DNA from: Streptomyces inhibens
GTDB taxonomy: Bacteria; Actinomycetota; Actinomycetes; Streptomycetales; Streptomycetaceae
NCBI RefSeq assembly: GCF_003389455.1
Contig: NZ_QUAC01000127.1
Location: 28,757-92,756 of the forward strand
Direction: 5' to 3'
Length of the DNA: 64,000 nucleotides
Both the position numbers and the translations under genes were made by a program. This document shows positions 42,049-50,718 of this stretch, piece by piece. Below the pieces are notes generated by a model. It did no database searches and was not told the origin of the DNA. It worked only from the letters and a program-made list of their open reading frames with translations. Each line of letters begins with the position of its first letter. Position 1 is the first letter of the stretch.

Positions 42049-43854
42049 ATGTCCCGTACACCCGGGCCCTCCTCGTCGCCGCCACCTGCGTCCCTGCCGC
42101 CCTCACCCCCACGGCCCTCGGCCACCCGGCGCAGGCCGGACGCCGCCCTCGGCCCCGTCCTGACCGGAGCCCTCCGGCACAGCTCGGTACTCACCACCGC
42201 CGCCTGCCTCTTCAGCGTGGCGTCCGCCGGTGCCGCGGTCGCTCTGCCCGCCGCACTCGGCCACACCCTCGATCTCGTACTCGACTCGCGGCCGGGCGGC
42301 CAGGCCGCCATCGCGCTGTGCGCCGTGCTGCTGATCGCGGAAGTGCTCCTCGACGCCTTGGTGGCTCTGACCGGCGGCGTCACGAGCGCGCGCAGTACCG
42401 CATGGCTCCGCCGACGCGGTATCGACCACCTGATGTCCCTCGCGCCGCATCGCGTCGCCGACCACTTCACCCCCGGCGACCTGGTCACCAGGCTCACCGG
42501 GAACGCCGCAGACGCCGGTACCGCACCCACCACCGCGGCCACCGGCCTCGCCGCGCTCATCACCCCGATCGGCGCCCTGATCGCCCTGGCGCTCACCGAC
42601 ATCTGGCTCGCCGCCGTGTTCCTTGCCGGGCTACCGCTCCTGACCTGGCTGCTGCGCACCTTCGCCCGCGGATCCTCCGACAGCGTCCAGCGCTATCAGC
42701 GGGTGCAGGCGGATATCGCCACCCGACTCGTCGAGGCGCTCGGCGGCGCCCGGACGATCGCCGCAGCGGGCACCGAACGCCGCGAACGCACCCGCGTCCT
42801 TGCGCCACTGTGCGAACTGGGCGCCCAGGGACGGCACATGTGGCAGATCTACGGACGCGCCGTGGTCGGCAGCAGCATCCTGGTGCCGCTGCTGACCACC
42901 GCGGTCCTCGCCGTCGGCGGGATACGACTGGCGCACGGCAGCCTGACCGTCGGCGAGCTGCTGGCGGCTTCCCGGTACGCCGCCCTCACCGCCGGTCTGG
43001 GCGGGGTGGTCGGCCAGCTCAACGCCCTGGTGCGCAGCCGCGCCGCAGCCCACCGCACCGGCGAACTGCTCACCCTGCCCCCGGTGCCGCACGGCTCCCG
43101 CCCGCTGCCCGTCGACGGCCGCGGCCGGCTCGAACTGCGTGCGGTCACCGTCGTACGCGGCGGCGCCGCCGTGCTGCGTGGTGTCGACCTGGTGGTGCCC
43201 GGGGGAGTGACGATGGCTGTCGTCGGGCACTCCGGGGCGGGCAAGTCACTGCTCGCCGCCGTCGCCGGCCGGCTGACCGACCCCGACAGCGGGCAGGTGC
43301 TGCTGGACGGCGTACCGCTGTGCGAGGCCGATCCGGCCCAGCTGCGCCGGGAGATCGGCTACGCCTTCGAACGGCCGGTCCTGTTCGGTGACACCGTCGG
43401 TGCGGCCATCGGCTTCGGCCCCTACGAGCCCCCGGCCCACGAGATCGAGGCCGCCTCCCGCGCGGCCGGCGCGGACTCCTTCCTCAGACTCCTGCCGGAC
43501 GGATACGCCGCACCGCTCGCCCGGGCCCCGCTCTCGGGAGGGGAGGTACAACGCCTGGGCCTGGCAAGGGCGTTCGCCCACGCCGGCCGTCTGCTCGTGC
43601 TCGATGACGCCACCTCCAGCCTGGACAGCGTCACCGAACTCCACGTCAGCCGGGCGCTGGTGCACGACGTACGCACGGGCAGCAGGTTGCTGATCGCCCA
43701 TCGTGTCTCCTCCGCCGCCCGCGCCGATCTGGTCGCGTGGATGGAGCACGGCCGGATCCGCGCGGTGGCCCCCCACGACCGTCTCTGGGCGGACCCCGAC
43801 TATCGAGCGGTCTTCGCCCATACCGGCGACGAGGAAAACCGGGCCGCCTCATGA
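42049..43854 (+). CDS. ramA: ABC half-transporter RamA
   Basis: Integral membrane protein of 601 residues fused to an ATPase domain. After a Pro/Ser-rich N-terminus there are about six helices between 40 and 310. The nucleotide-binding domain has Walker A GHSGAGKS near 391, signature LSGGE near 494, Walker B LLVLDDATSSLD near 514-525, and the H-loop AHRVSS. With RamB it should form a heterodimeric exporter for the SapB-like lanthipeptide. ATG 42049 follows GGAGGCGAGG. Its stop overlaps the RamB ATG by four bases (ATGA), giving translational coupling. No C39 leader-peptidase domain is present, so leader removal must occur elsewhere. Confidence 0.92.
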   Translation: MSRTPGPSSSPPPASLPPSPPRPSATRRRPDAALGPVLTGALRHSSVLTTAACLFSVASAGAAVALPAALGHTLDLVLDSRPGGQAAIALCAVLLIAEVLLDALVALTGGVTSARSTAWLRRRGIDHLMSLAPHRVADHFTPGDLVTRLTGNAADAGTAPTTAATGLAALITPIGALIALALTDIWLAAVFLAGLPLLTWLLRTFARGSSDSVQRYQRVQADIATRLVEALGGARTIAAAGTERRERTRVLAPLCELGAQGRHMWQIYGRAVVGSSILVPLLTTAVLAVGGIRLAHGSLTVGELLAASRYAALTAGLGGVVGQLNALVRSRAAAHRTGELLTLPPVPHGSRPLPVDGRGRLELRAVTVVRGGAAVLRGVDLVVPGGVTMAVVGHSGAGKSLLAAVAGRLTDPDSGQVLLDGVPLCEADPAQLRREIGYAFERPVLFGDTVGAAIGFGPYEPPAHEIEAASRAAGADSFLRLLPDGYAAPLARAPLSGGEVQRLGLARAFAHAGRLLVLDDATSSLDSVTELHVSRALVHDVRTGSRLLIAHRVSSAARADLVAWMEHGRIRAVAPHDRLWADPDYRAVFAHTGDEENRAAS

Positions 43855-45671
43855 AGACATCAACGGCACGACTCGCGCCCCGGGCGATGCGCTTTCTGCG
43901 CCGCCGTACCCGCGTACTGCTGCTTCTGGCCGGCTGGTCACTGCTGGAATCCGCGCACACCTTCCTCGGCGGCTACGGGGTGGCCAAGGCCCTCGACGAC
44001 GGCTTCCTGACCGGCCACACCGGCGTCGGCCTGGCCTGGCTCGCCGTCACCGCACTGGCCGTCGTCATCGGCGGGCTGGCCGGCCGGGGAGTCTTCCGCG
44101 GGCTGGCCGACCTCGTCGAGCCGCTCCGCGACAGCCTGGTACGGCAAGTGGTCGGGCGGTCGCTGACGCAGGCGGTGGCGAAACCGGCTCACGCGGCGGA
44201 CAGCGCGGTGGTCTCGCGGCTGACCAACCAGACGGAGATCGCCAGAGACAGCTTCGCCGGACTCGTCCTGGTCGCCCGCTCCTTCCTCTTCACCGCCGCC
44301 GGAGCGCTGCTCGGACTCCTCTCCCTGGCACCGCAGTTGCTGCTGATCGTCGTACCCCCACTCGTCGCCGGACTGCTGCTGTTTCTGGCCACCCTCCGGC
44401 CGATGGCGGCCCGCCAGCGCGCCTTCCTGGAGGCGGACGAGGCCCTGTCGACGCGGTTCGGTGCCGTCGCGGAGGGACTGCGCGATGTGGTGGCCTGCGG
44501 TGCGCAGAAGCAGACCGCGGCGCGGGCGTACGGCCTGATCGAGGACGAGGCACGAGCGGCACGCCACCTGGCGGGCTGGGCCGCCGTTCGCTGTCTCGCG
44601 CTCGGCCTGGCAGGCCAACTGCCGATCCTGCTGTTGCTGGTCACCGCGCCCTGGCTGCTCCGGCAAGGAATCACCGCCGGCGTCGTGCTGGGCGCACTGA
44701 CCTATCTGACCCAGTCACTGCTCCCCGCCCTCCACACCCTCATGAACGCGCTCGGATCCGCCGGCACCCGGCTGCTCGTGGTCCTGGACCGACTCACCAC
44801 CGACTCCGGCCAGGAGCCGGCGACCACCTCCCACTCCGCGCCGACCACCACCCACTCCACGCCGACCACTGCCCACTTTGCGCCGACCACCACCCCCACC
44901 ACACCGGCACCCGCACCCGTCGCCCCCACTCCGCCCAACGGCCCCCGCATCGAACTGCGCGCGGTGACCTTCGCCTACGGTCCCGGCGCCCAACCCGTAC
45001 TGCACGACCTCGACTTGACCGTCCAACCGGGTGAGCACCTCGTCGTGGTGGGCCCGAGCGGCATCGGAAAGTCGACCCTGACCGCTCTGATCGCAGGCCT
45101 CCTCACACCGGGCGATGGCGAGATACGCATAGACGGCCGCCCCGTCCGCGCCCCGTCCGGCCCCGATCCGTCCCTCCAGCGGGTGCTCATCCCACAGCAG
45201 GCCTACGTCTTCTCCGGCACGCTCCGCGAGAACCTGCTCTACCTGTGCCCCGACGGCGCATCCACATCGTCGCTGGAATCATCGTCCGAAGCCGTCGGTC
45301 TGGGCCCGCTGGTCCACAGGCTCGGCGGTTTCGACGCGCGCATCGCCCCGGGGTCACTGTCACAGGGCGAGCGCCAGCTCATCGCGCTGGGCCGGGCCCA
45401 CCTGTCTCCCGCCCCGCTCCTTCTCCTCGACGAAGCAACCTGCCACCTCGACCCGGCAGCCGAACTGCGGGCCGAGCGCGCCTTCGCCGACCGCCCCGGC
45501 ACCCTGATCATCGTGGCACACCGCATCACCTCGGCCCGCCGGGCCGACCGCATCCTGCTGCTCGACGGCACCCGAGCCACCTGCGGCACCCACGACGAGC
45601 TGCTCGCCCGCTCGCCGCTCTATCGCGACCTGGCAGGAAGCTGGCAGCCACAGGCACTGGGACGTGGCTAG
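43851..45671 (+). CDS. ramB: ABC half-transporter RamB
   Basis: Second half-transporter, 606 residues. It has about six transmembrane helices (25-310) and a long variable linker (about 322-363), then the ATPase domain: Walker A GPSGIGKS near 401, signature LSQGE near 502, Walker B LLLLDEATCHLD near 523. The linker contains a 7-residue repeat (APTTTHS, TPTTAHF, APTTTPT) encoded by a 21-bp tandem repeat at about 44820-44900. The Walker B Glu is intact here, while RamA has Asp-Asp at its Walker B, so the sites may be asymmetric. It starts at ATG 43851 inside the RamA stop. The order ramC-S-A-B follows S. coelicolor. Confidence 0.92.
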   Translation: MKTSTARLAPRAMRFLRRRTRVLLLLAGWSLLESAHTFLGGYGVAKALDDGFLTGHTGVGLAWLAVTALAVVIGGLAGRGVFRGLADLVEPLRDSLVRQVVGRSLTQAVAKPAHAADSAVVSRLTNQTEIARDSFAGLVLVARSFLFTAAGALLGLLSLAPQLLLIVVPPLVAGLLLFLATLRPMAARQRAFLEADEALSTRFGAVAEGLRDVVACGAQKQTAARAYGLIEDEARAARHLAGWAAVRCLALGLAGQLPILLLLVTAPWLLRQGITAGVVLGALTYLTQSLLPALHTLMNALGSAGTRLLVVLDRLTTDSGQEPATTSHSAPTTTHSTPTTAHFAPTTTPTTPAPAPVAPTPPNGPRIELRAVTFAYGPGAQPVLHDLDLTVQPGEHLVVVGPSGIGKSTLTALIAGLLTPGDGEIRIDGRPVRAPSGPDPSLQRVLIPQQAYVFSGTLRENLLYLCPDGASTSSLESSSEAVGLGPLVHRLGGFDARIAPGSLSQGERQLIALGRAHLSPAPLLLLDEATCHLDPAAELRAERAFADRPGTLIIVAHRITSARRADRILLLDGTRATCGTHDELLARSPLYRDLAGSWQPQALGRG

Positions 45672-45933
45672 GGGCTGTCCGATGGGACGTGGGTGACTCA
45701 CCGGACACCCTCTACGGCGAAGATCATTGGTCTCCTCCGTCCGTAACTCGCGTGCGACATCGGATCGTTCCTCAAGGACTGCATCCGCGACAAGCCCGTG
45801 AGGTGTCCGCACACTCCTGCTCGGCGCTCGGCGCTCGGCGCTCGGGCGGGCGGGCGGCGCAGCGGCAGGGGACCGGCCCGTGAGGGCAGGCCCCCTGCGG
45901 TAGGAGTTCTTCGGGAGGCTCGCGGCCGGATGA
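45672..45933. other. Gap after ramB
   Basis: About 260 bases. A GGCGCTC-type short tandem repeat runs at 45818-45858. A weak dyad with arms near 45678 and 45702 could be the ramB terminator. No gene seen. Confidence 0.4.
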
Positions 45934-46197
45934 TCAGCCGTAGAAGACAACAACGGCGAATCCGTAGTTGCCGTAGCCGAATCCGTAATTGTCGAAGCCG
46001 TAATTGCCGTAGCCCCCATAACCGCCGTCGAAGCAGTCCGAGCCTCGGTTCCAGTCGTTGCAGCTCCAGGCGTGGGAAGGTGCGGCTGCCGGTGCGGCGG
46101 CAGGAGCTGCGCTTGCGGCGCCGGCCCCGGCCAGCACAAGGAAGGGCACTGCGCACAGTGCGGCGGCGATGCGGTGCTTCCTGGTCTTCGCGCGCAT
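45934..46197 (-). CDS. Secreted Gly/Tyr-rich peptide with a Cys pair
   Basis: Exported protein of 87 residues. A Sec signal (KTRKHRIAAALCAVPFLVLA, cleavage after ASA) is followed by a Pro/Ala spacer (PAAAPAAAP). The short Cys pair segment SHAWSCNDWNRGSDC comes next, then a repetitive Gly/Tyr/Asn/Phe tail (GGYGGYGNYGFDNYGFGYG, NYGF) that ends hydrophobically as AVVVFYG. No family is recognised. The composition suits a self-assembling or surface-active peptide, and it sits directly beside the SapB locus on the opposite strand. ATG 46197 follows GAGAGGGGA. It may be a chaplin-like analogue, but chaplin sequence motifs are not present. Confidence 0.75.
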   Translation of the reverse strand: MRAKTRKHRIAAALCAVPFLVLAGAGAASAAPAAAPAAAPSHAWSCNDWNRGSDCFDGGYGGYGNYGFDNYGFGYGNYGFAVVVFYG

Positions 46198-46514
46198 GAT
46201 CGTCCCCTCTCGGGGTTGATGCGTTGCCGATTTATCGGCGTATCAATGTGGAGTTCTCCTGGTCTCACCGCTGTGCGCCGGGAACGCGCGAGGCCCTGGC
46301 GCACCGGGGCGACTTTGCAGGACTCCGACCTGCTTCGCTGACATAGTTGCAATCTCAATGCAACCTCAATCAGACGTCGCTTTCGAGCGTAGGCACGGCG
46401 CCCCGGGAAGGTCAAACATTGCTCTCCGCACAGGCCCGGCCACGGTGCGGGGCAGCCTGGCAGGCGGCCTAGAGCATGCCCCAAGGACTGTCCGGTGGGT
46501 AATGACTGTCCGGT
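46198..46514. other. Gap with IS-end-like short repeats
   Basis: The 3' part has two adjacent copies of ACTGTCCGGTGGGTA near 46487-46517, which look like an IS end. The 5' part (about 46200-46400) should be the promoter of the Gly/Tyr-rich peptide gene. Confidence 0.4.
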
Positions 46515-47066
46515 GGGTATGGACGGAGCCAGAGTCGAGGGGCGCGGCAATGTCTACGGTGCCGCGAAAGACGTAGACACGCTTGTCGAAGCGGGTCGCT
46601 ACCGCTCGGAAGGTCTTGAGCAGGCTGATTGTCCGCTCGACTTCGTTCCTGCGAGCTTTCGCGGCCGGTCGGCCGAACCCGGCCGGTGGTCCGCCCTGAT
46701 CCCACGCTGCTGGCGGCTGGCCCGCTGATCCCTGCGTTCGGGAATCGTGTGTCGGATCTGGCGTCGTCGCAGATATTGCCGGTTGCGGCGGGAGCTGTAC
46801 GCCTTGTTACCGCACGGGTGGTCCGGTCGGGTCCGTGGGTGCTCTCCGGCCGGGCGAGGTAGACGGATGCGGTCCAGAGCCGGGATCAGCTGCGATGCCT
46901 CACCCCATGGCCCCGGCGTGATCAGGACGGCCAAGGGTAGGCATCCGCCTTCGCTCGCCAGGTGGATCTTGGTGGCGAGCCCGCCACGGGATGCCGGTCC
47001 GCTGCCGGAAGGGAAAGCCGTTGATGACCACGCGGTGATTCCTCCAAGGCCCGCCCGTCTTCCCAC
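46515..47066 (-). pseudogene. IS5-family transposase remnant
   Basis: Broken frames on the minus strand carry SRGGLATKIHLASEGGCLPL, CGNKAYSSRRNRQYLRRRQ and HTIPERRDQ in one frame. VERTISLLKTFRAVATRFDK is in another. These are the middle, second-Asp and Glu regions of an IS5 transposase, related to the fragment at 12583-12840. Multiple frame changes and the missing N-terminal domain show it is dead. The element separates the Gly/Tyr-rich peptide gene from the GNAT gene and lies within what is normally a compact ram locus. Confidence 0.75.
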
Positions 47067-47366
47067 GTTCTTCGGAAGGCGCGGCTCCAGCCGAGCCCAC
47101 TCCGCGTCCCGTGACGTCGCCCCGCCCTACACTGAACGGAACGATCCGCATGGGAGCCTGCCACCCGACCCATCGGGCAGGCTCTAGCGCTGTGACCGGG
47201 AAGAGGAGCGCCGGGTTCACCGGCCTCAGTGGAATTTCCGCACCGGGAATCGAAGCCAACGCGGCATTCCGAAAGCGGGCGGGCGAGCGTCTGGGACTGC
47301 ACCCCGAACGCGCAGGTGGCCGTGCGAAGATCCAGGGACCGTGCATGGCCACTGTGGAGGACGAGG

Positions 47367-47924
47367 ATGTTCGCGATATCGCTGGGTGACGGAGCTGAGC
47401 TGCGCCCACTGGAGCCCTGGCAGGCCGAGGAATTCCTCGCCCACATGGACCGCGGCCGCGAATACATAGGCCAGCACGTCGGGCTCCCCGACGTCGCAGC
47501 CGATCTCGACTCCGCGCGGAGCTGGCTCCAGTCGTACGCCGACAAGACCGCGGCCGACACCGGCCGGCTCTACGGCATCTGGCTCGACGGGCTCCTCGTC
47601 GGCGGCGTCCTCTTCAGGGTCTTCGACGCAGGTGCGGGCAACTGCGAGGCCGGCTGTTGGCTGGAACCGGCCGCCGCCGGACGCGGTCTGGTCACCCGCG
47701 CGGCACGCGTCATCATCGACTGGGCGGTCCAGGAACGCGGAATGCACCGTGTGGAGTGGCTGGTGTCCTCCGAGAACATTCCGAGCATCAACGTGGCCAA
47801 GCGGCTCGGCATGCGCTGCGACGGAGTCCTGCGTGAGAACTCCCCCTACCGGGGCGTACGGCAGAACACCGAGGTCTGGTCGGTGCTCGCAGCCGAGTGG
47901 CGTTCCGCGCACAGCACCCTTTAA
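47367..47924 (+). CDS. RimJ/RimL-type GNAT N-acetyltransferase
   Basis: Cytoplasmic acetyltransferase of 185 residues. ELRPLEPWQAEEFLAHMDRGREYIGQHVG opens the domain as in the RimJ/RimL group that acetylates protein N-termini. The acetyl-CoA site is ECGCWLEPAAAGRGLVTRA-like (here CWLEPAAAGRGLVTRAAR), followed by SSENIPSINVAKRLGMR. The ATG at 47367 follows GGAGG at 47356-47360; the upstream frame is not protein-like. It is surrounded by IS remnants and may be a newcomer to the ram region. The substrate is unknown. A hairpin with a T-rich tail is near 48002. Confidence 0.88.
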   Translation: MFAISLGDGAELRPLEPWQAEEFLAHMDRGREYIGQHVGLPDVAADLDSARSWLQSYADKTAADTGRLYGIWLDGLLVGGVLFRVFDAGAGNCEAGCWLEPAAAGRGLVTRAARVIIDWAVQERGMHRVEWLVSSENIPSINVAKRLGMRCDGVLRENSPYRGVRQNTEVWSVLAAEWRSAHSTL

Positions 47925-48337
47925 AGAGGACTCTCGGGCCCGGACCTTGGTGCTGTGGCCGGGAAGGTTCACCGGTTCGGTGATCACGCTGCGGTGAGGA
48001 GGGGGCGTCCGCCTCGGGCGGATGCCTTTCTTGCTGCGGATGCGGGCACACGTCTCGCTGCGGATGCGGGCACACGTTCGTGTCGTTGGGCGGCTAGGAC
48101 GTCGAGGGTGGCGGGCGTAGGCGTTGCGCCAGCGCAGGCAGCGGTGCGATGCACGGGTCTGGGTGGTGTGGTTCGGAAGGCGGGAGCTGCCCAGTGTGAA
48201 CTGTCGAAGCGGGTCGAGGTGAGCCTCGATCGGGTCGGCTCAGGAGGCGTTGGTCGGGGTGAAGCAGAGCTTTCGCCGAGGCACCTCGTTCACCGATCGC
48301 CGGTACGCCCGGACCGATCTGCTCATCGACATCCTCG
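47925..48337. other. Gap with terminator and 24-bp direct repeat
   Basis: No gene. It contains the hairpin at 48002-48030 and two head-to-tail copies of a 24-bp unit starting GCTGCGGATGCGGGCACACG at about 48033 and 48057. Confidence 0.55.
48002..48030 (+). terminator. Intrinsic terminator with T-rich tail
   Basis: GGCGTCCGCC (48004-48013) pairs with GGCGGATGCC (48017-48026) with one mismatch, followed by TTTCTT. It lies about 80 bases after the GNAT stop. Confidence 0.6.
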
Positions 48338-48621
48338 ATGGCGCCCTGCCGACCACGCACCGCCTCGCCTGTCTTGACCAGGTCCCTTACGGGAGCTCGC
48401 AGCCGATCCCTGGATCGTCGGCGTCGTGGACGCGAGCAGCTGCTGCGCGCGGTGACCCGCTCCGTCTGCGCGGCCGGCGGCTTCATGCGCACGGAGCAGG
48501 CCGGCCACACCTGCCCCGGTCCTCGCGCGATCTCGGTGCCGACGGCGACGTGCTGACCGCGGACGAGACCGGTTTCCTGATCCTTAGGAGCGGCTACGGC
48601 TCTGCAGGCGTGCGGCGGTAG
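48338..48621 (+). pseudogene. IS701-like transposase N-terminal remnant
   Basis: Two frames carry pieces of an IS701-family transposase: RGREQLLRAVTRSVCAAGG and GFMRTEQAGHTCPG in one, then LTADETGFL and GSAGVRR in the next. The expected Q after GVRR is TAG, so the fragment also ends in a nonsense codon. The catalytic-domain remainder is absent. It has a frame change near 48530 and is not functional. Confidence 0.6.
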
Positions 48622-48624
48622 TAC

Positions 48625-48668
48625 GCCAGCAGCCAGCAGCCAGCAGCCAGCAGCCAGCAGCCAGCAGC
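48625..48668. repeat. 7-bp tandem repeat (AGCAGCC), about six copies
   Basis: Perfect head-to-tail AGCAGCC units follow the IS701-like fragment and lie about 85 bases past the ramR stop. Confidence 0.9.
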
Positions 48669-48752
48669 GTCAGACATCAGCATCAGCGATCAGCCATCAG
48701 AAACCAGCCCCGGCCCGGAGCGGGTCAGTTGCCTCCGCACCGCCGCTCCGAC

Positions 48753-49340
48753 CTAGACCCAGCCGGCCCCCTGGGATATGCGTATGGCATCCACCCGGTT
48801 CCGGGCTCCTGTTTTGCGATTGATGGCCGCCATGTAATTGCGCACCGTACCGCTGCTCAGATGCAGTTCGCGGGCGATCTCGGGGACGGAGGCGCCTCCC
48901 GCGGCGAGCGACAGCACGCTCAACTCACGTGGGGTGAGCGGCATGTCGGCGGCCTCGAGGAAATCCGGTGTGAGCGAATGATCGACGTAGCGCTTGCCGG
49001 CCGCCACCAGATTTATGGCGTGCAGCAGCCGGGAGGGAGGCGCGTCCTTGTCCACAAACCCCCGCGCCTTGGCGGCGATGGCGCGCCGAAGGGTGCCGGG
49101 CCGAGCGGCGCTGGCTAAAACCAGCAGCGCGCATCCCGGGCCGCCGGGATGGTCCGGTGCCGGGACCGGACCCGCGCAGTCCCCGTCCACGACGCACACC
49201 TGCGGCCGGAAGGCACGAGCACGGCCCGGGGCGCTTCCCCAACAGGCGGCGACAGCGTCGATTCCTTCCTCGTCGCGCAACAGCGCGGTGAGCGCCGAGC
49301 GCAGCAGCCGCGTCTCGTGAACAACCAAGACCCGGATCAC
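48753..49340 (-). CDS. ramR: RamR-type LuxR-family response regulator
   Basis: Orphan response regulator of 195 residues that should activate the ramC promoter. The receiver (1 to about 115) has VLVVHETRLLRSALTALLRD, where the usual DD acidic pair is His-Glu. VCVVDGDCAGP gives a possible phospho-acceptor Asp at 52. The C-terminal LuxR helix-turn-helix is PLTPRELSVLSLAAGG and VPEIARELHLSSGTVRNYMA. RamR relatives bind as dimers without ordinary phosphorylation, which fits the degraded pocket. Codon 75 (minus strand, 49118-49116) is TTA, so bldA may control it. In S. coelicolor it lies next to ramB; here about 3 kb of GNAT and IS remnant DNA intervene. Identity as RamR is inferred from the ram context and the receiver/HTH type. 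Confidence 0.82.
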   Translation of the reverse strand: MIRVLVVHETRLLRSALTALLRDEEGIDAVAACWGSAPGRARAFRPQVCVVDGDCAGPVPAPDHPGGPGCALLVLASAARPGTLRRAIAAKARGFVDKDAPPSRLLHAINLVAAGKRYVDHSLTPDFLEAADMPLTPRELSVLSLAAGGASVPEIARELHLSSGTVRNYMAAINRKTGARNRVDAIRISQGAGWV

Positions 49341-50093
49341 GTTCGCCCCCTCATGTCTACAACAGCACTGTCAGCCCCCGTTGTTGCACCAGTCCCATCG
49401 GGAACAACCGGCGGTGCGGCGACAGCTACCCTTCTGAGCCACTGCCACAGCACGCGGTTTCGGCCCCGAACGGTGCCCGCTGAATTGTCACGGCTGCTAT
49501 TCCTGCCAGATGGTGTTTTGCGGGATGTGACTGGAAACAGCGTGAGCATGCACGCCTGTTGCTGCGGCCATTTGCTGCGCGGATGGTGGAAACTCCACAA
49601 CCCGCAACGGCGGACTGTAACCGGCGGTACGCCCGCTTGCGAGTGCGAAGACGAAGCGGCCCACGCCCGCCTCGGCCATCGCCCGGAGTGCATCGGCATC
49701 GTAGGAACTTCACACACCAGCGGGCCGGTTTCCGGAAAGCGGGCCGCGCAACCACCAGGGAATTCCCGCCATCTCGGCGATTGGCTGCTGAGCGGGCCGC
49801 TTCCGCTCCCGTAATGGATGTGGCCTGAGTGTCAGGTGGTTGCTGTGGGGCGGGGAGCATCGCGGCGCGATATCGACATGCCCCTGTCTCCACCGGCGAC
49901 GATCGACGACACGGCCCGACTCGGCGGGCCGCAACTCGGTAGCCCCGCCGGGCCACGGCAATGGGACGTGTCGATCGGGGCGTTGGCGGTGCCGACCTGG
50001 TGCCTGAAACAGCTGTGAAACCGCGGTGAAACTCGCGGTGGCAGGCTCGGTGAGGTCTTGGCCTGCGGGCCTTTTGCACCACTGGGAGTCACC
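49341..50093. other. Long non-coding region
   Basis: About 750 bases upstream of ramR with no convincing gene. A 60-codon minus-strand frame at 49497-49679 (starting AEAGVGRFVFALASGRTAG) has protein-like composition, but I recognise no relative and see no good ribosome site. It may hold ramR regulatory sites. Confidence 0.4.
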
Positions 50094-50599
50094 ATGCATC
50101 AGCACGCGCAGGAACACGAGACGGCCGTTGATGGCGCACCGCCGTTGGGGCGTCTGCACGAGGTCGGAGGGCGGCGGTTGATGGTTCACCGCTCGGGCAG
50201 CGGCGGCCCGACCGTGGTGTTCGTGGCCGGGGCCAGCGCCGTCGGCCTCGATTACCTGAACTTGCACAACCGGGTCTCCGAGTTCACCACGTCCGTGCTC
50301 TACGACCGTGCTGGAACGGGTTGGAGCGACCAGGTAGAGCTGCCCCGTACCGCCACCGAGGTCGCCAACGAGCTCAGGAGTCTGCTGCGGGCGGTCGGTG
50401 TGCCCGCTCCCTATCTGCTGGGCGGCCACTCGCTGGGCGGCGCCTACGTACGCCGCTTCGCGCAGCTGTTCCCGGACGAGGTGGCCGGCTTGCTGCTGCT
50501 GGAGCCCTCCCACGAGGACTGGGACGCCTACATGCCGGAGCAGTTGCAGCTGCGGAAGCACATGGGTGAGCAGGAGCAGCCGATGCCGGAGCTGACCCC
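50094..50599 (+). pseudogene. Alpha/beta-hydrolase N-terminal fragment
   Basis: ATG 50094 begins a hydrolase: GGRRLMVHRSGSGGPTVVFV, SVLYDRAGTGWSDQ, and the nucleophile elbow in LLGGHSLGGAYVRRF with Ser. The frame remains homologous only to about PEQLQLRKHMGEQEQPMPEL. It then changes abruptly at about 50600 into unrelated sequence, followed by a P-type ATPase piece. The acid and His of the triad are absent, so this is a truncated gene made by a fusion or deletion. Confidence 0.75.
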
Positions 50600-50718
50600 C
50601 GTAGGTACGCCGGGATGTGGCTGCATCGCTGCGTTTCCGCATCGTCGCATCGATGCCGGCGACGGCGCTGGCGGCGAGATCGCCGAAGGACTGGACGGCG
50701 CAAGCACTTGGGGGCCAG

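Noticed and set aside
45934..46197. Calling the Gly/Tyr-rich peptide a chaplin
   Set aside because: The chaplin domain pattern is absent; only composition and location are suggestive.
16881..50599. Possibility that the two alpha/beta-hydrolase fragments (16881-17285 and 50094-50599) are halves of one gene
   Set aside because: They fit different subfamilies and do not join smoothly in sequence.
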